Assembly: GCA_905250075.1 (NCBI GenBank)
Contig: CAJNOP010000002.1
Coordinates: forward strand, 8,235,565 to 8,299,564
Source: Rotaria sp. Silwood1
Taxonomy: Eukaryota; Rotifera; Eurotatoria; Philodinida; Philodinidae
Length of the DNA: 64,000 bases
Direction: 5' to 3'
Part shown: one piece after another, positions 47,401-58,523 of the stretch
Layout: every line of letters begins with the position of its first letter
Numbering within the stretch: the first letter of the stretch is position 1
The notes under the pieces: generated by a model
What the model was told of the DNA's origin: nothing
The model's database searches: none
What the model saw: the letters and a program-made list of their open reading frames with translations, nothing else
Translations under genes and position numbers: made by a program

Positions 47401-50400
47401 TTATTTAGAGGCGATGCACATCTATGCTAAGTGAATAGCCTTTAGGGAGGGGAAAATTTTCAATGAGTCACAACCCACTGAACAGAATAAAGTTTATTCC
47501 AAAGGTTTATACAACAGTTGAGAGCATATAATTGTGTAAATAGCTTTCTTTTCGACTATTAGGATGCAAACACGTTCAAATATGTTTATAAAGCACTATC
47601 CACTTAAATTTATGAGTATGTAAGCAAAATTTTGAGCTCTTTAACTGAGTGAAATCATTGTGACTTTCATGCACTGACGCTTATTTCAATCAAGGATTTT
47701 GCGATAAAACATGAACTTTATTTGTCATTTATGAAAATCAGACAAACTTGTACACAAAAATAATGTCGATCAACCCTCATATCTAATAGAATTAAATATT
47801 GTTTTGTTATAAATAGATAATAGAGAAGTTCATCTTGCAAAGCAAAGTGCTCTAGCCACATCAAGGGTAGTAGTAGAAACACTTCAATATCATATAAAAA
47901 GGTCTATGACAGTTTCTCTTTTTATGTGCTGATAGTAAAATTATTACTTGACATTTTTCTATATTTCATGTCTCTCTAAATAATATCATAATAGTAAAAT
48001 TTCGATAAGAATTGTTTGTTATAATATGTGACTAGCTTTCGACAGAACAAAAGTAGAAAGTCATGACTTTTACCATTAGAAAGATGAGAACAAGAAGCAT
48101 CGAACCATATACATATTATTATTTAATCTAATATATTTTTTTTGAAGCTTTTTTAATCAATTTTCTATGGCAAAACAAAAAAATAGTTTTTTATCAATGG
48201 GAAAAAGTAATACAATGATTTTGAAAAATAGGCATTTCTAGCAGAAGTGATTTTGAATTTTGTTTACAATACCTATATAACTCCCTAAACAATGAAATCT
48301 AAACGTCTAAACCTTGCACTATCTTATAGATCTTTCAAAAAAACTGTCATATACATGTTGATGCATCATCATCTCCTCTTTATAAAGTCAAACCCACTAC
48401 CCTCTATCTCAGTTATATCAAAATTTATTCACAATATATTTCTCCACCTTCACTCTTTGAAATTGGCTGTACTTTTATCGTTACATATAAAAAGTAACTC
48501 TCATAGAAATTTTATTATTATGATAATATATGAAGAATGATACAATGTCGAGCACTATTTTTACTATCACTGTACCTAGAAAGAAAATTTGTTCAAACTT
48601 TTCACAAAATATTGAAGTGTTCTCACTACTTCTTTTCGTGTATGTTCTAAGCATATGACAATGAATTGTGTATGTTTATTTATGTCATTTATTGTTTTTC
48701 TAAGTACCTAAATTCCTTACATGACTTTTATTAAAGAGCATTTGAATATCTTTAAACACTATTTACAAATACATGTATGACTTTTTGAATTAATTATGGA
48801 TATTTTGAACAGTAATCATTTAAATATATTTTTTGGTTAATACAATATGATTCTTGGTGTTTTGAATGAAACAAAATTAGACAAAAACATACATAAATGT
48901 TGTTCTTTGAGTTCTCAAGCAAATCTAATCAATTGTAAATTATTTTTGTCTTCAAGATTGAGAAAATATTTATTGATCAAGAATAAACAAATGACATTTC
49001 ATCAGAACTGAAAGTCATGTGTAAAATTAGTAAAATAGAAAGGATGGCACTAAAGTCCTTTCACTTCGCTTATTAAATCTTCCTTAGTAAAGTAATAAAA
49101 TACTTATTTTCTTTTGATGAATTATTGGTGAATATGGAAAATAAACAGAAACTAAAAAATCGATTTCTGATTTTCTCTTATAATATTTTTTCAAAAACGT
49201 ATCTAACTATGATATATTCTTATTCATAATATGTAGTCTTGAATCTCATTTTTATATATTAATCACATTGAAACAATTGTACTATGTATGACTGAAGCCA
49301 AACTAACTGTTGAATTTCTATCTGTATTTGTTTCTGTTGTGAAATATACATTAATTATTTAAACGATCGTCTATCAATCGATAATCTTCTTATAATAAAT
49401 ATTTTTACTCATAGCCGATTTATACAAAACTGCGTATATAATAATCTATCAATAATCACTTAATCTTTCTTAGAATGCCTCGCGATTTGTGTTTGTTTTT
49501 CAAGAAAATCCTTGAATGAAATATTGATTATATGTATAAATAAATCAACAGAATTAACATTTTTATTGCATAAAAAATGACGACAGGATAGTCATTCTGA
49601 TTGATTGAAATTTTTCTTGAAAGATACAAATGGAACTTGTTGTCGAAGATTCAGAACTTTTGGAGATTTGTTTGTTTTGTTATTATGATCGATGTCAAGT
49701 TTATTATTTTACGAAAGCATACAATTAGATAATAAATATTAAAAGAAAAAAATTAATTCAAAAAAAATTCTTTAAATGTATGACTGATGAAATCTCAGTT
49801 TTTTGTTTAATAATTGCTTCTAAATAGTTTAATAAAATAGAAAACATTCTGCTGGAAAGGATAATTGTGCATTGAAGCAAGATGATTTTTCTTTTCACTT
49901 TTAGTTACTGATGTCAGGTCAACATTATGTGTTATGACTACTTTTAATCACACTTTTGTATTTCAATATTCATAAGTTCTAGCTCATCACTGATTATAAG
50001 TTTTCATCGTGTATCTATTCTCTTACTAATTAAAGATTACAAAAATTTCATCATTGAAATCTTACAATCAGAATATTTTCTTCTGAGCAACTTGATTATC
50101 AATACTTTCGGCAAGTATTTAAAAATTCTAGAAAAAAAAATAGTGTGATCTTCAATAGAAATTCATATATCAATAAAGCCTAAAAATCAATTTTGATATA
50201 ATTTCCAGAATTTCAATTACACATACAAGTGGTATAATTTATTTTGAAGACTGTTTATTTTATCAAAAAAAATACTAATTTAACAAAAAACTTTTTTTTT
50301 CTTATTTATTTCAATCTCAAAAAAATTCTCGTTAACTTCAATTCATTGAACCTTCGTTTCCAGAATATTATGATGTAACACATAGCTGAGAATTCTTAAC

Positions 50401-51528
50401 TTAATACTAAACTCAAATACGTCATTAATGCCATAGAATCTATTCATACTTTGACAAAACAAGACGCTATTACATATTTTCTATGATTGTTGAGTTGTAA
50501 GATATCATTGAAATAAATATTTTTATAATCAAAGATCGACAATAGAGAATAACCTACTGAGCAAAATCATTTATTCAGTAATTCTGATGACATTATGTCC
50601 TTAGAGATAAGATACTAAATTATTCACTAAATACAAAAGTCATGTACAATTGTGTTTTGAATTAACCAATATATTGCTGATGATTATTTACTATATAAAT
50701 AAAGTTTTTACTTGATGGTTCTTATTGAAGTCATAGAATTGAATGTTAATTTTAATTTTTGAAAGAGTTCATATAATTGTTCATCCATATTCTTTTCTTT
50801 TTCCTGTATGATGATTCGCATCATTCCCTAGAGGAGCTTTACAATAATGAGTTTTTAGTTGATAAAAAATTTTTATCGACTGAGCAACCCATCATTGAAA
50901 ACTCCTCCAAGGTGAGCTGTTGATATGTGTTCTGTTAGCTATTAGTCAGATGTTACAAAGTTTTTTTTTTATTATTATTAATATATAGACATATGGCTAC
51001 TCTCCTTGATTACTTATCCATTTTTTTTGCATTATTATTAAGGGAAACCCATTCATGTAAAAAAAACAGAGAGAAGATAAGAAGAGAGAAATTCTTTAAA
51101 TTATTATTTTTCTCTGTTCTCAAGAAATCGACATTTTTACAGTTTACTCCAAAAAAAAAGTGAAGGACAGAACTGAGTTTTCTGTAATATTTCTAGCTCA
51201 TTTCTCAATGAGTGTCTGTTGACATCAAATAAGTTGATGTGTAGGAGTAACTATAAGTATTTAAGAAGTATATTTTTTTCAAAATTTCAGGTCTTTTTTT
51301 GAATACATCAGTAGTAAGTAACATTGTTCTTACTTCAGTTATAGATATTATTGATGGTTTTCATCACTCTATAGATGTATAACTATCGTAATTATACATC
51401 ATCTAGTTTAAGATCATTTTCTATCTATTAGATTAAACTTTCTTTTCAATATTTTGTCTGTTTGGAAAAGTATTTTTTCTTTTGTAGATCTGCAGTTGAG
51501 CTGTCATTTTTCTAGACTAAATCTAAAA
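44490..51528. other. Seven-kilobase gene desert
   Basis: No conserved exon was found on either strand over 7 kb, in contrast to the packed genes on the left. Open frames at 44692-44916, 46495-46779 and 48292-48540 lack motifs and splice partners. It holds at least one foldback element (44925-45252). A less AT-rich patch with open frames lies near 45655-45760. Regulatory sequence for the neuropeptide gene at 51529 could sit at the right end. Confidence 0.45.
44925..45252. repeat. Foldback (inverted-repeat) element
   Basis: The arm at about 44925-44975 contains CTCAGGAACACTAAGATGAT and a GAGTTTCAAG block. It is matched in reverse complement by about 45205-45252, which reads TTTTCTTGGTGTTTCTGAG. 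A separate small palindrome (GTTTCAAG/CTTGAAAC) sits in the left arm. Size and structure fit a MITE-like foldback element. Confidence 0.5.
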
Positions 51529-51948
51529 ATGTTATTATCAATTCAATTATTCTCTATTTTATCAATTACACTAGGTATAATATATATATATATAAAATTG
51601 TATTCTATAAAAATATTTCATTTAGTTGTACTTTCTGTGCATTTTGTAAATGGTGTTCCCGTAAATTTTGACTCATCTGATCAAATAAATACACCATTCG
51701 ATGATGAACCAATATTATCAAAACGAAAATTACCTCTTGAAGGTATTTTAATTGGTCGACGAGCTTTTCCAAATGATGATAGTTCACTTAACATACATGA
51801 TTATCTAACCGAAGGAATTTTACTTGGAAAACGTAATTATCCATTCGAAGGAATTCTACTTGGAAAACGTAATTATCCAACCCATGGAGTACTTTTAGAC
51901 AAACCTAATTTTCGTTTTTTCGCACCAAAACCAACACTTTATAATTGA
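51529..51948 (+). CDS. Neuropeptide-type precursor with several amidated peptides
   Basis: Exons 51529-51574 and 51626-51948 give 122 aa. Residues 1-25 form a signal peptide. Dibasic sites then release a series of related peptides, most ending in Gly for C-terminal amidation: 50-58 (KLPLEGILI then GRR), 62-82 (ending YLTEGILL then GKR) and 86-94 (NYPFEGILL then GKR). A last related block starts NYPTHGVLL at 98 and lacks the amidation site. The shared signature is [T/L/F]EGIL[I/L]-amide. This layout is the hallmark of metazoan neuropeptide precursors. The 51-nt intron keeps the frame open if retained, but would then disrupt the signal peptide. I do not recognise a named family. Polyadenylation-like ATAAAG lies near 52093. 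Confidence 0.85.
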   Translation: MLLSIQLFSILSITLGIIYIYIKLYSIKIFHLVVLSVHFVNGVPVNFDSSDQINTPFDDEPILSKRKLPLEGILIGRRAFPNDDSSLNIHDYLTEGILLGKRNYPFEGILLGKRNYPTHGVLLDKPNFRFFAPKPTLYN

Positions 51949-52216
51949 TCCGAAAATTGATTTTGTTTAATATCAAGCAAAAAGAAATAAAAAGAAAAAA
52001 ACTATACATATATTTTTTCTCTAAGTTATTGACTAGCTTTTTACATTGTGCGCATATAATCTTACGTGTGAATATAATGTAACTTCTGAACAATAAAGGA
52101 ATGAAAAAATAACATCAATAAATAAAATTACTTCAATGTGGTTTCTTTTTTGTCTTCCTTGATCTTTCATTCATTCATTCAATTATAATAAATAATCGCA
52201 GATTTGACAGCGAAGA

Positions 52217-52243
52217 AAAATAAATAAATAAATAAATAAATAA
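52217..52243. repeat. TAAA microsatellite
   Basis: A run of TAAA units downstream of the neuropeptide gene. Confidence 0.85.
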
Positions 52244-52562
52244 CACATAGAGTACAATGATACTAATTAAAAAAAATATGGTCAGTTTATCGTTTGTTTA
52301 ATATATATTATATATATATTCTCAATAGATGAACAATAATAGGTCTTTTTTTTTATTAATTTCGAATAAAATCATGATGAAACAAAATCGAATAAAGAAA
52401 AAAAAGAGGACAAAGAAAGCGTTTGTTTTTACAATGAACAGTAGAACACAAAGGAAATAGACAAACAGATAGAAGCTGAAAAAAGAAAAGAAATGAATGA
52501 ATATAAAGCAACAGAGAAGGTCGCCGATAGAAAAAAAATTATTTTAATGTTGATCATTGATT

Positions 52563-53167
52563 CTATGAACCTTCTTGACCAAATTCTTGAGTAAACTTTT
52601 TTTGNNNNNNNNNNGAAAGTGCAAACTTACTCCATAAAGTAAAACCCCAGCCCATGGTTTACGATTACCTGAAAACGGCAGAAGAACAACCGACTAGTAT
52701 GTATTTTTAATAGTACGTACCTTGAAAAATTTGTGGAAATTTGACTGGTAAAATAATAGCTTCTTTCAATACTTCTTTAGCTTGTTCTAACCGAACGACA
52801 TCGTCAAATGTTACTTTCGAATCATTCACAATAGTGACTAAAGTAAAAAAAAAAAAAGGAGCAATAATATGTATATTAGTAAAACAAATATGATCAAACC
52901 TAGCTTCAGTTCATCAGAAGTATCAGGCAGTCTTCTTTTTCAATGAACCATGCTTCGAATCTCGTTTATTTCTTCTGCTCATTCTACATAACTTTCTATT
53001 TTAGGTCTTGGCGTTTGTTTCGTTTGAGCATTCATTACTCCATCTAAAATTCAAACATGACTTTCAATAAAACCAAAATTATTTACTAACATTTCATTGC
53101 TTGCATCAGCTTCATAATTATGTGCTTTATCTTCAGCTGTCGCTTGTTCGGCATTACAAATTCCTTT
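52563..53167 (-). pseudogene. VPS4: Decayed VPS4 (AAA ATPase) copy, interrupted by an assembly gap
   Basis: Pieces of VPS4 lie in order on the minus strand. An N-terminal MIT-like part (EQATAEDKAHNYE) starts after an acceptor at 53167. A linker with two in-frame TGA codons (around SYVE and SMVH) follows. The AAA start (VVRLEQAKEVLKEAIILPVK) is at 52721-52838 and NRKPWAGVLLYG is at 52631-52668. The C-terminus KFTQEFGQEGS ends at 52563. The Walker A to C-terminal core is absent, where 10 Ns mark an assembly gap of unknown true size. VPS4 disassembles ESCRT-III. The stops and the lost helices of the MIT domain point to a pseudogene rather than a working gene. The missing core could be only an assembly loss. 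Confidence 0.75.
52605..52614. other. Assembly gap (10 Ns)
   Basis: Ten unspecified bases within the VPS4 pseudogene. The fixed round length suggests a placeholder, so the true distance is unknown. Confidence 0.97.
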
Positions 53168-54344
53168 CTAAAAAGAGACCTGTCTTTGCTAGAAGTTAGT
53201 TTTAGCATCATTATATGAATATAATCGAGTGAATGAATACTCTTTGTTCGACCCATAATAAGGAACGAGAAGGCAAAACTATATGCAATGTTTTAAAGAT
53301 GTGAAGCCAGCAATAAAGGCAATATAACAAAGACAAAGTGGTATCTAAATGAAATGATTGATCAATTAGGTAAATTTTCTGATTGGAAATGACCATTATG
53401 ATGATTCAACAATAAAAAGAAAACTAAAAATGTTATTTATTTATTCATATGTTACAATAAAGACAGTCAAAAGCGTAGGGAAAAGTTCATAAAACATGTC
53501 TCATCCAAATCACGAATTTACCTGTTTGATGCAAGCCGAATAGAGAATTAATAAGTGTTTCTTATAGGAAATATTCCAACACAAAACGATGCTTACCTTC
53601 CAACAGGATGCCGAAGAAGAAATTTTCTCAATAAGTGGAAGCTGAAACAAGGTGCAGCAGGCAGTATTGTTCTAACGGTCTAAGTGAAAAAGGGTCGGGA
53701 CCACACTATAGCATAGTTTACCTAAAGATTATTAATCCTTCCTTCAAAGTCTGACATCTGACTCGTGTTTAGCGCACAAAAAACTGATCTCGAACGATAA
53801 AAACGTTTAGCATATGTTTACTATTCAGCAAATTATTTCGTAATTCGACAATAGTTCAAAACTATTTCGTTACAGCATTCAGTGCAAAACTAAGCAGGTT
53901 ACATTTTTGCTAAAGTAACAGCTCTCATATGTAACTTTTAATCTTATATGAATTATCAATAGTTAAAATTTTTAGGAGAAATTTCGTTTAAATTCCTAAG
54001 TTACATTTATACTATAAACATAAGCAATAAAAAACAAAAGAAAAAATATGTAAGTATTGTTCCGGCATGAATGATCTTAATGGAATTTTTAGAGTATTCT
54101 CAGTTTCTAGTGGGCAAAATGTTTGTTACATTTATAAAAACTGAACTATATAGTGGAAATGTAAATTTGAAAAACTAGTACGTCTGAATAGCAGAAATTA
54201 CTCTCTCTCAAATGAGACATGGCTCTTCTCTGTACAATGTACCGATATAATATTTGATAATGTCTTTAGTTGTAAGATTTAATTTGAGTTATAATTCTGT
54301 GCCTCTTCTTTTGTTATTTTGCCTATCATTATTTTAAAGCCTCG

Positions 54345-54431
54345 CTAGATTGAACAAGTATAATGCATAGGGATCAACAAGTTCTTATCTGTTAGAATAA
54401 TATTTGCTGCTGAAAACACGCTAGATTTTGA
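54345..54431 (-). pseudogene. Fragment of hAT transposase dimerisation region
   Basis: The minus strand reads SKSSVFSAANIILTDKN and then LLIP before a stop. This matches the conserved C-terminal hAT pattern S-x-x-VFS-x-A-x-x-ILTD-x-R/K-N-x-L. Upstream on the same strand, around 54905-54960, another coding-like stretch (EVFELDEYAVSKLYKTYIE) may belong to the same decayed transposase, but frames are broken between them. Identity depends on a short motif. Confidence 0.45.
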
Positions 54432-55127
54432 AATCTATAGTCTTATGTCACAATTGAAGTTTAATAAAGTAACGAGAGTTTTTCAATTTTTAATAGTCTT
54501 TCTTAAATGAGATAAATGGAGTTTGAAAGCTAAAGAAAATTTCTTCTAGAAATTATAATTATTGATAATTAATATGAACAATTTGAAATTATTGTTGAGT
54601 TATCAAAAAGCACTGTAAATCCTACAAATATACTAAATTCCTTAGCCGTGGAAGAAAACTTGTCTGTGTAATAACAATCAACATAGGTAAACTCCAAACA
54701 AAATTCTAATCAGTTTTCTAGACTGCGTTAAGAGCTTTTGTACCATATAAGCAGGTATTCCTAGTAAACTGTCCTTGACAAAGAATGTTAAAAATAAGAA
54801 GTTTGCTAAGCATTTGTCCTCTACGTTACGAAACATGAAGACATCATTGTTCTGATAATCGTGACCAAACGATCACTGGTATCCAGTTCGAGCTTTTACC
54901 TCTCGATATATGTTTTATAAAGCTTAGAAACTGCATATTCATCAAGTTCAAAAACTTCTTTTCACTTGATGCATGCCTACACACATTTTTCTCGATCTAA
55001 GGTTTTGTACTTTTTTTGACTCTTATGCTGCAATATTTCATTTGACATCGGTAATGAAAACAGAGTTGATTTACATATCTTAAGAATTTTTTTTGAGGCT
55101 TTGTCTTATAAAAAAAAAAGAAATGCC

Positions 55128-55306
55128 GCCCTGTTCTGTCTTAGAGTTCATCAAAAATTGGTTTTTGTCGAAAACACCATTGATACTATGGAGCAAAGCG
55201 CCCAAGCTTCTAAAATATTACTAAAAGCAAAATGGCAGAAGATAGAATGATAAAATTATCATTTTCAGAGAAATCATTTTTTTTTGATGAACTCTAAGAC
55301 TGAGTA
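55128..55306. repeat. Short hairpin/MITE-like inverted repeat
   Basis: GTCTTAGAGTTCATCAAAAA near 55138 is matched in reverse complement by TTTTTGATGAACTCTAAGAC near 55275-55294. The outer ends read CCCTGTTCT and AGTAGGG. The arms are about 30-35 bp around a 100-bp centre. No coding sequence was seen. Confidence 0.6.
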
Positions 55307-56474
55307 GGGGAACCATGATTTGTTGGAAAAAATCAAATTTGCAGAAATATTTTAAATACATACAAAACGACTTTGCTTTCAATGTTGCTTTAGAATATAA
55401 TATTGGTCTCAACTCATACATGTGATAATAACATAAAATATCGATTTTATATTTCTTCATAGACACGGCTCTGGAATGAAATCTTTTTATCGAACTGTAT
55501 CTAACTTTTTTGCCACGTGGTCATACACGAAGGATAAAATTGCAACATTTATATCAACTTAAAATACCTAAATTCCCACGAATGATTTCATATATTGGAA
55601 AAATTTCTTCAATAGGATTCAAAAAAAAGCTGCAACCAGTGATGTACGTTATCTTCGCATATCTTTGCAAACCTTAATTGAGTTATCAATGAAGATAAGT
55701 TAATAAAACATTCTGTTTGATAAATAAAAAATTATACTAATACAAATACTATATTTCAAGTTATCCGTCCCCCTTTTCGAAATTTCTCGAAAATTGTTCG
55801 ATGAAAACGTACAAAACTTTCACGGCAGATAGATCTCGATAAGTACCACAAAAGGTGAACGACCAAAAATTGGCCAGAAGTTGCAACGTGAGTTTTTCTG
55901 CTATGAATTTCGAGAGTTGAATTCAGTAAAAGTATTAACTAATAAGGAAGAGTCCTCAGTTATATGACATTTAACGGACGATACTTTGCAGCTATATTAG
56001 CACTGAAAAAACCAAAAATTGTAAAAATTTCGACTTTAGCAGCCCGAACAATGACGAGATTCTTTAAATTTATCTGAACGTTTATTTTGTTAGTATATCG
56101 AGAACAAGATACAATGAATTCAGTACAGAACGCTTGTGTTCAAACTGATATAACAAAGGGCATGAAGCACCTCCATCTGATTTCAAAACTTATTCACATA
56201 GCGTGCCGTTTTCTGAAAATTAACAGCTTACGATCGTTTTTTTTGCTATAATTTGAGTTCGATGTAAAATTACATGTGAGATATATCTATTGATTGATAG
56301 CGACACATATGTCTTAGTTATTCATTGGATCAAATCGATCATTCAATAAACAATTTTTTTTGTTACGCGACGATATGAGATTGATGAAGCTTCGAATTTT
56401 GAACAGTACTTATTGTAAAAAATGAATTAATTATTTTAATAGATTGTATCAAAGTAGATATTTGTTGATTTATC

Positions 56475-57628
56475 ATGTTTGTGCGACAACAGTTGGTATT
56501 GAAGTAAGTCTGTAGTATACTAAATTAATCAAAAAAAAAAAGTTTAATTTATTAATAACACAAACTACCGTACTATTTTTATACTTCTTCAGATTTTCAT
56601 CTTTAGTTAATAAATTTTATTATCGTACAATGAAAATCCGTCATTTCAATGCATTACAAGATAATTATATGTATTTAATAACTGATGATAAAACGACAGA
56701 ATGTGCAGTTGTTGATCCAGCTGAACCAAAGGAAGTAAGAAAGACAATATTTAAAAAAAAACAAACATTCTAATTGATTCTTTTAATTTGAATGTCTAGT
56801 TAGTGGAAACCATTAAGAAAGAAGGATTAAAATTAACAACTATTCTTACAACACATCATCATTATGATCATGCTGGTGGTAATAACCAGATGCTTGAATT
56901 AATGGGTGCAGCAAAAAGTCAAATAAAAGTAGTTGGTGGTGATAGATCATTACAAGGTCTTACACATCCAGTAAAAGATAATGAAAAATTACAAGTAATT
57001 TCATTTTTTGCATTTTCTCAAGTCGAAACAAAAAATTTTTTTATTCAAAATAACAGATTGGAGAACTTGAGGTTACTTGTTTATTAACACCTTGTCATAC
57101 AGCTGGTCATGTTTGTTATGTAGTCAAGGGTTAGTAATTTGAAATAGTTTGATTTAGATTTTATTTAGAAAAAAAAATATTTTAGATAAAAACGAACAAG
57201 CTGTGTTTACAGGCGATACTTTATTTATTGGTGGTTGTGGTAAATTTTTTGAAGGTACTGCAGCACAAATGCAATCAAGTCTTCAAAAATTAGCATCACT
57301 TGATCCAAAAACTGTATGTGAAATAAGATTTTTATTTTGATATGAAAAAAACAACAACAATCAAATTCGTTGTTTTTAGCTTGTCTATTGTGGTCATGAA
57401 TATACAAAAAAAAATCTTGAATTTGCTGCAACGGTTGAACCAGACAATCAAGATTTAAAAGCTAAACAAGCAAGTTTAAAATCTGTTACTATACCATCAA
57501 CAATAGGTGATGAACTTAAATTTAATCCTTTTATGCGTACTAATCAACAAAGTGTACAAGCATCTACTGGTAAAAGTGACCCCATTGAATGTATGGCTGA
57601 ATTACGTGAACGAAAAAATAAATTTTAA
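56475..57628 (+). CDS. HAGH: Hydroxyacylglutathione hydrolase (glyoxalase II)
   Basis: Six exons, 56475-56503, 56593-56734, 56800-56994, 57057-57129, 57186-57313 and 57380-57628, give 271 aa. The enzyme hydrolyses S-D-lactoylglutathione to D-lactate and glutathione, completing methylglyoxal detoxification. The metallo-beta-lactamase metal motif is [11 protein letters not shown] (residues 75-85). Further metal or substrate residues lie in [21 protein letters not shown] and CGHEYT. The first 22 residues ([20 protein letters not shown]) look like a mitochondrial presequence. An internal Met23 ([13 protein letters not shown]) matches the start of the cytosolic form, so dual targeting from two starts, as described for human HAGH, is possible. 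The C-terminus [11 protein letters not shown] is typical. Confidence 0.94.
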
Positions 57629-58523
57629 ATTTAATTCTTACTTTTGATTAAACAAGCGATAGATGACTTTTTTTGAAATAAAAAAAATTAAAATTTGATG
57701 ATTGATTTTTTTTCTTGTAATTCAAATATTCTTTTTTTCTTTTTAGATTTATGTAAAAGAAAATAGGGCTTAATGGGATGCATAGTATCCAATTGAAAAT
57801 ATTAATATATGTTTGTGGTAGAAATGGACTATGTACTTTATCTGAATAATTTCTCTTACTATGGAAGTAAAATGGTTCTGCATCCTACTCTGTCCTTCTC
57901 TATTTACAACTATTTTTTTTGTGTTTTCTACTTCAGACAAGGCATTTATGAAAAATTCAGTTATGAAATTTTTAGAATAGTCTAGTAACGTGCAAAATTT
58001 CATAACTAGATTTTTTTATATATAACATCAATCGATCTGGTTTGATCTCCTATTTTAGTTTGACATCATTTTTTAACAGCTACTTCATTAACTAATCTAG
58101 CTTATATTTAGCTCACCATCATTTTTCCATGTTCCTTAAGATTGATTTAATGAAAATTTTCTTTTGAAATATTCAGGGTAGATACAAAATCAACTCCTTC
58201 GCAAAAATAAATATTTTCATTTTTTTCCCCAGCTGATTTTGCTTTTCTGTTGTACAAAGAATCAAATAAGGATCTTCACGTAAAAATGTGCATTTTCTAG
58301 CGTTCTTCTGATGTCATCGTTGTGTTTATTGAAATTAAGAAAAAAGGGAAGGTATCAATTTCGTTTTGGAAGAATAAATGGTTTTCTTTGTACATGAATA
58401 TTCACAAATAGTTTATTTTCTTTCTGAAACTAATTTAATAAACTTTTTATGTATAGATTATCCATTGTTTTTAAAAATCATTCGAGCCAAGCCTATAGGA
58501 AATTTTATATATATTTATTATCA
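57629..58523. other. Spacer between HAGH and the GALNT gene
   Basis: Contains the HAGH 3' UTR (AATAAA-like signal near 57677) and the promoter of the next gene. The minus-strand frame at 57770-58003 has no support. Confidence 0.4.

Larger units (their letters stand above)
53168..56474. other. Gene-poor interval with transposon debris
   Basis: No intact gene. It contains a hAT transposase fragment (54345-54431, with possible further pieces to about 54960) and a short inverted-repeat element (55128-55306). The remaining sequence is AT-rich without recognisable exons. The right end should contain the HAGH promoter. Confidence 0.45.
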
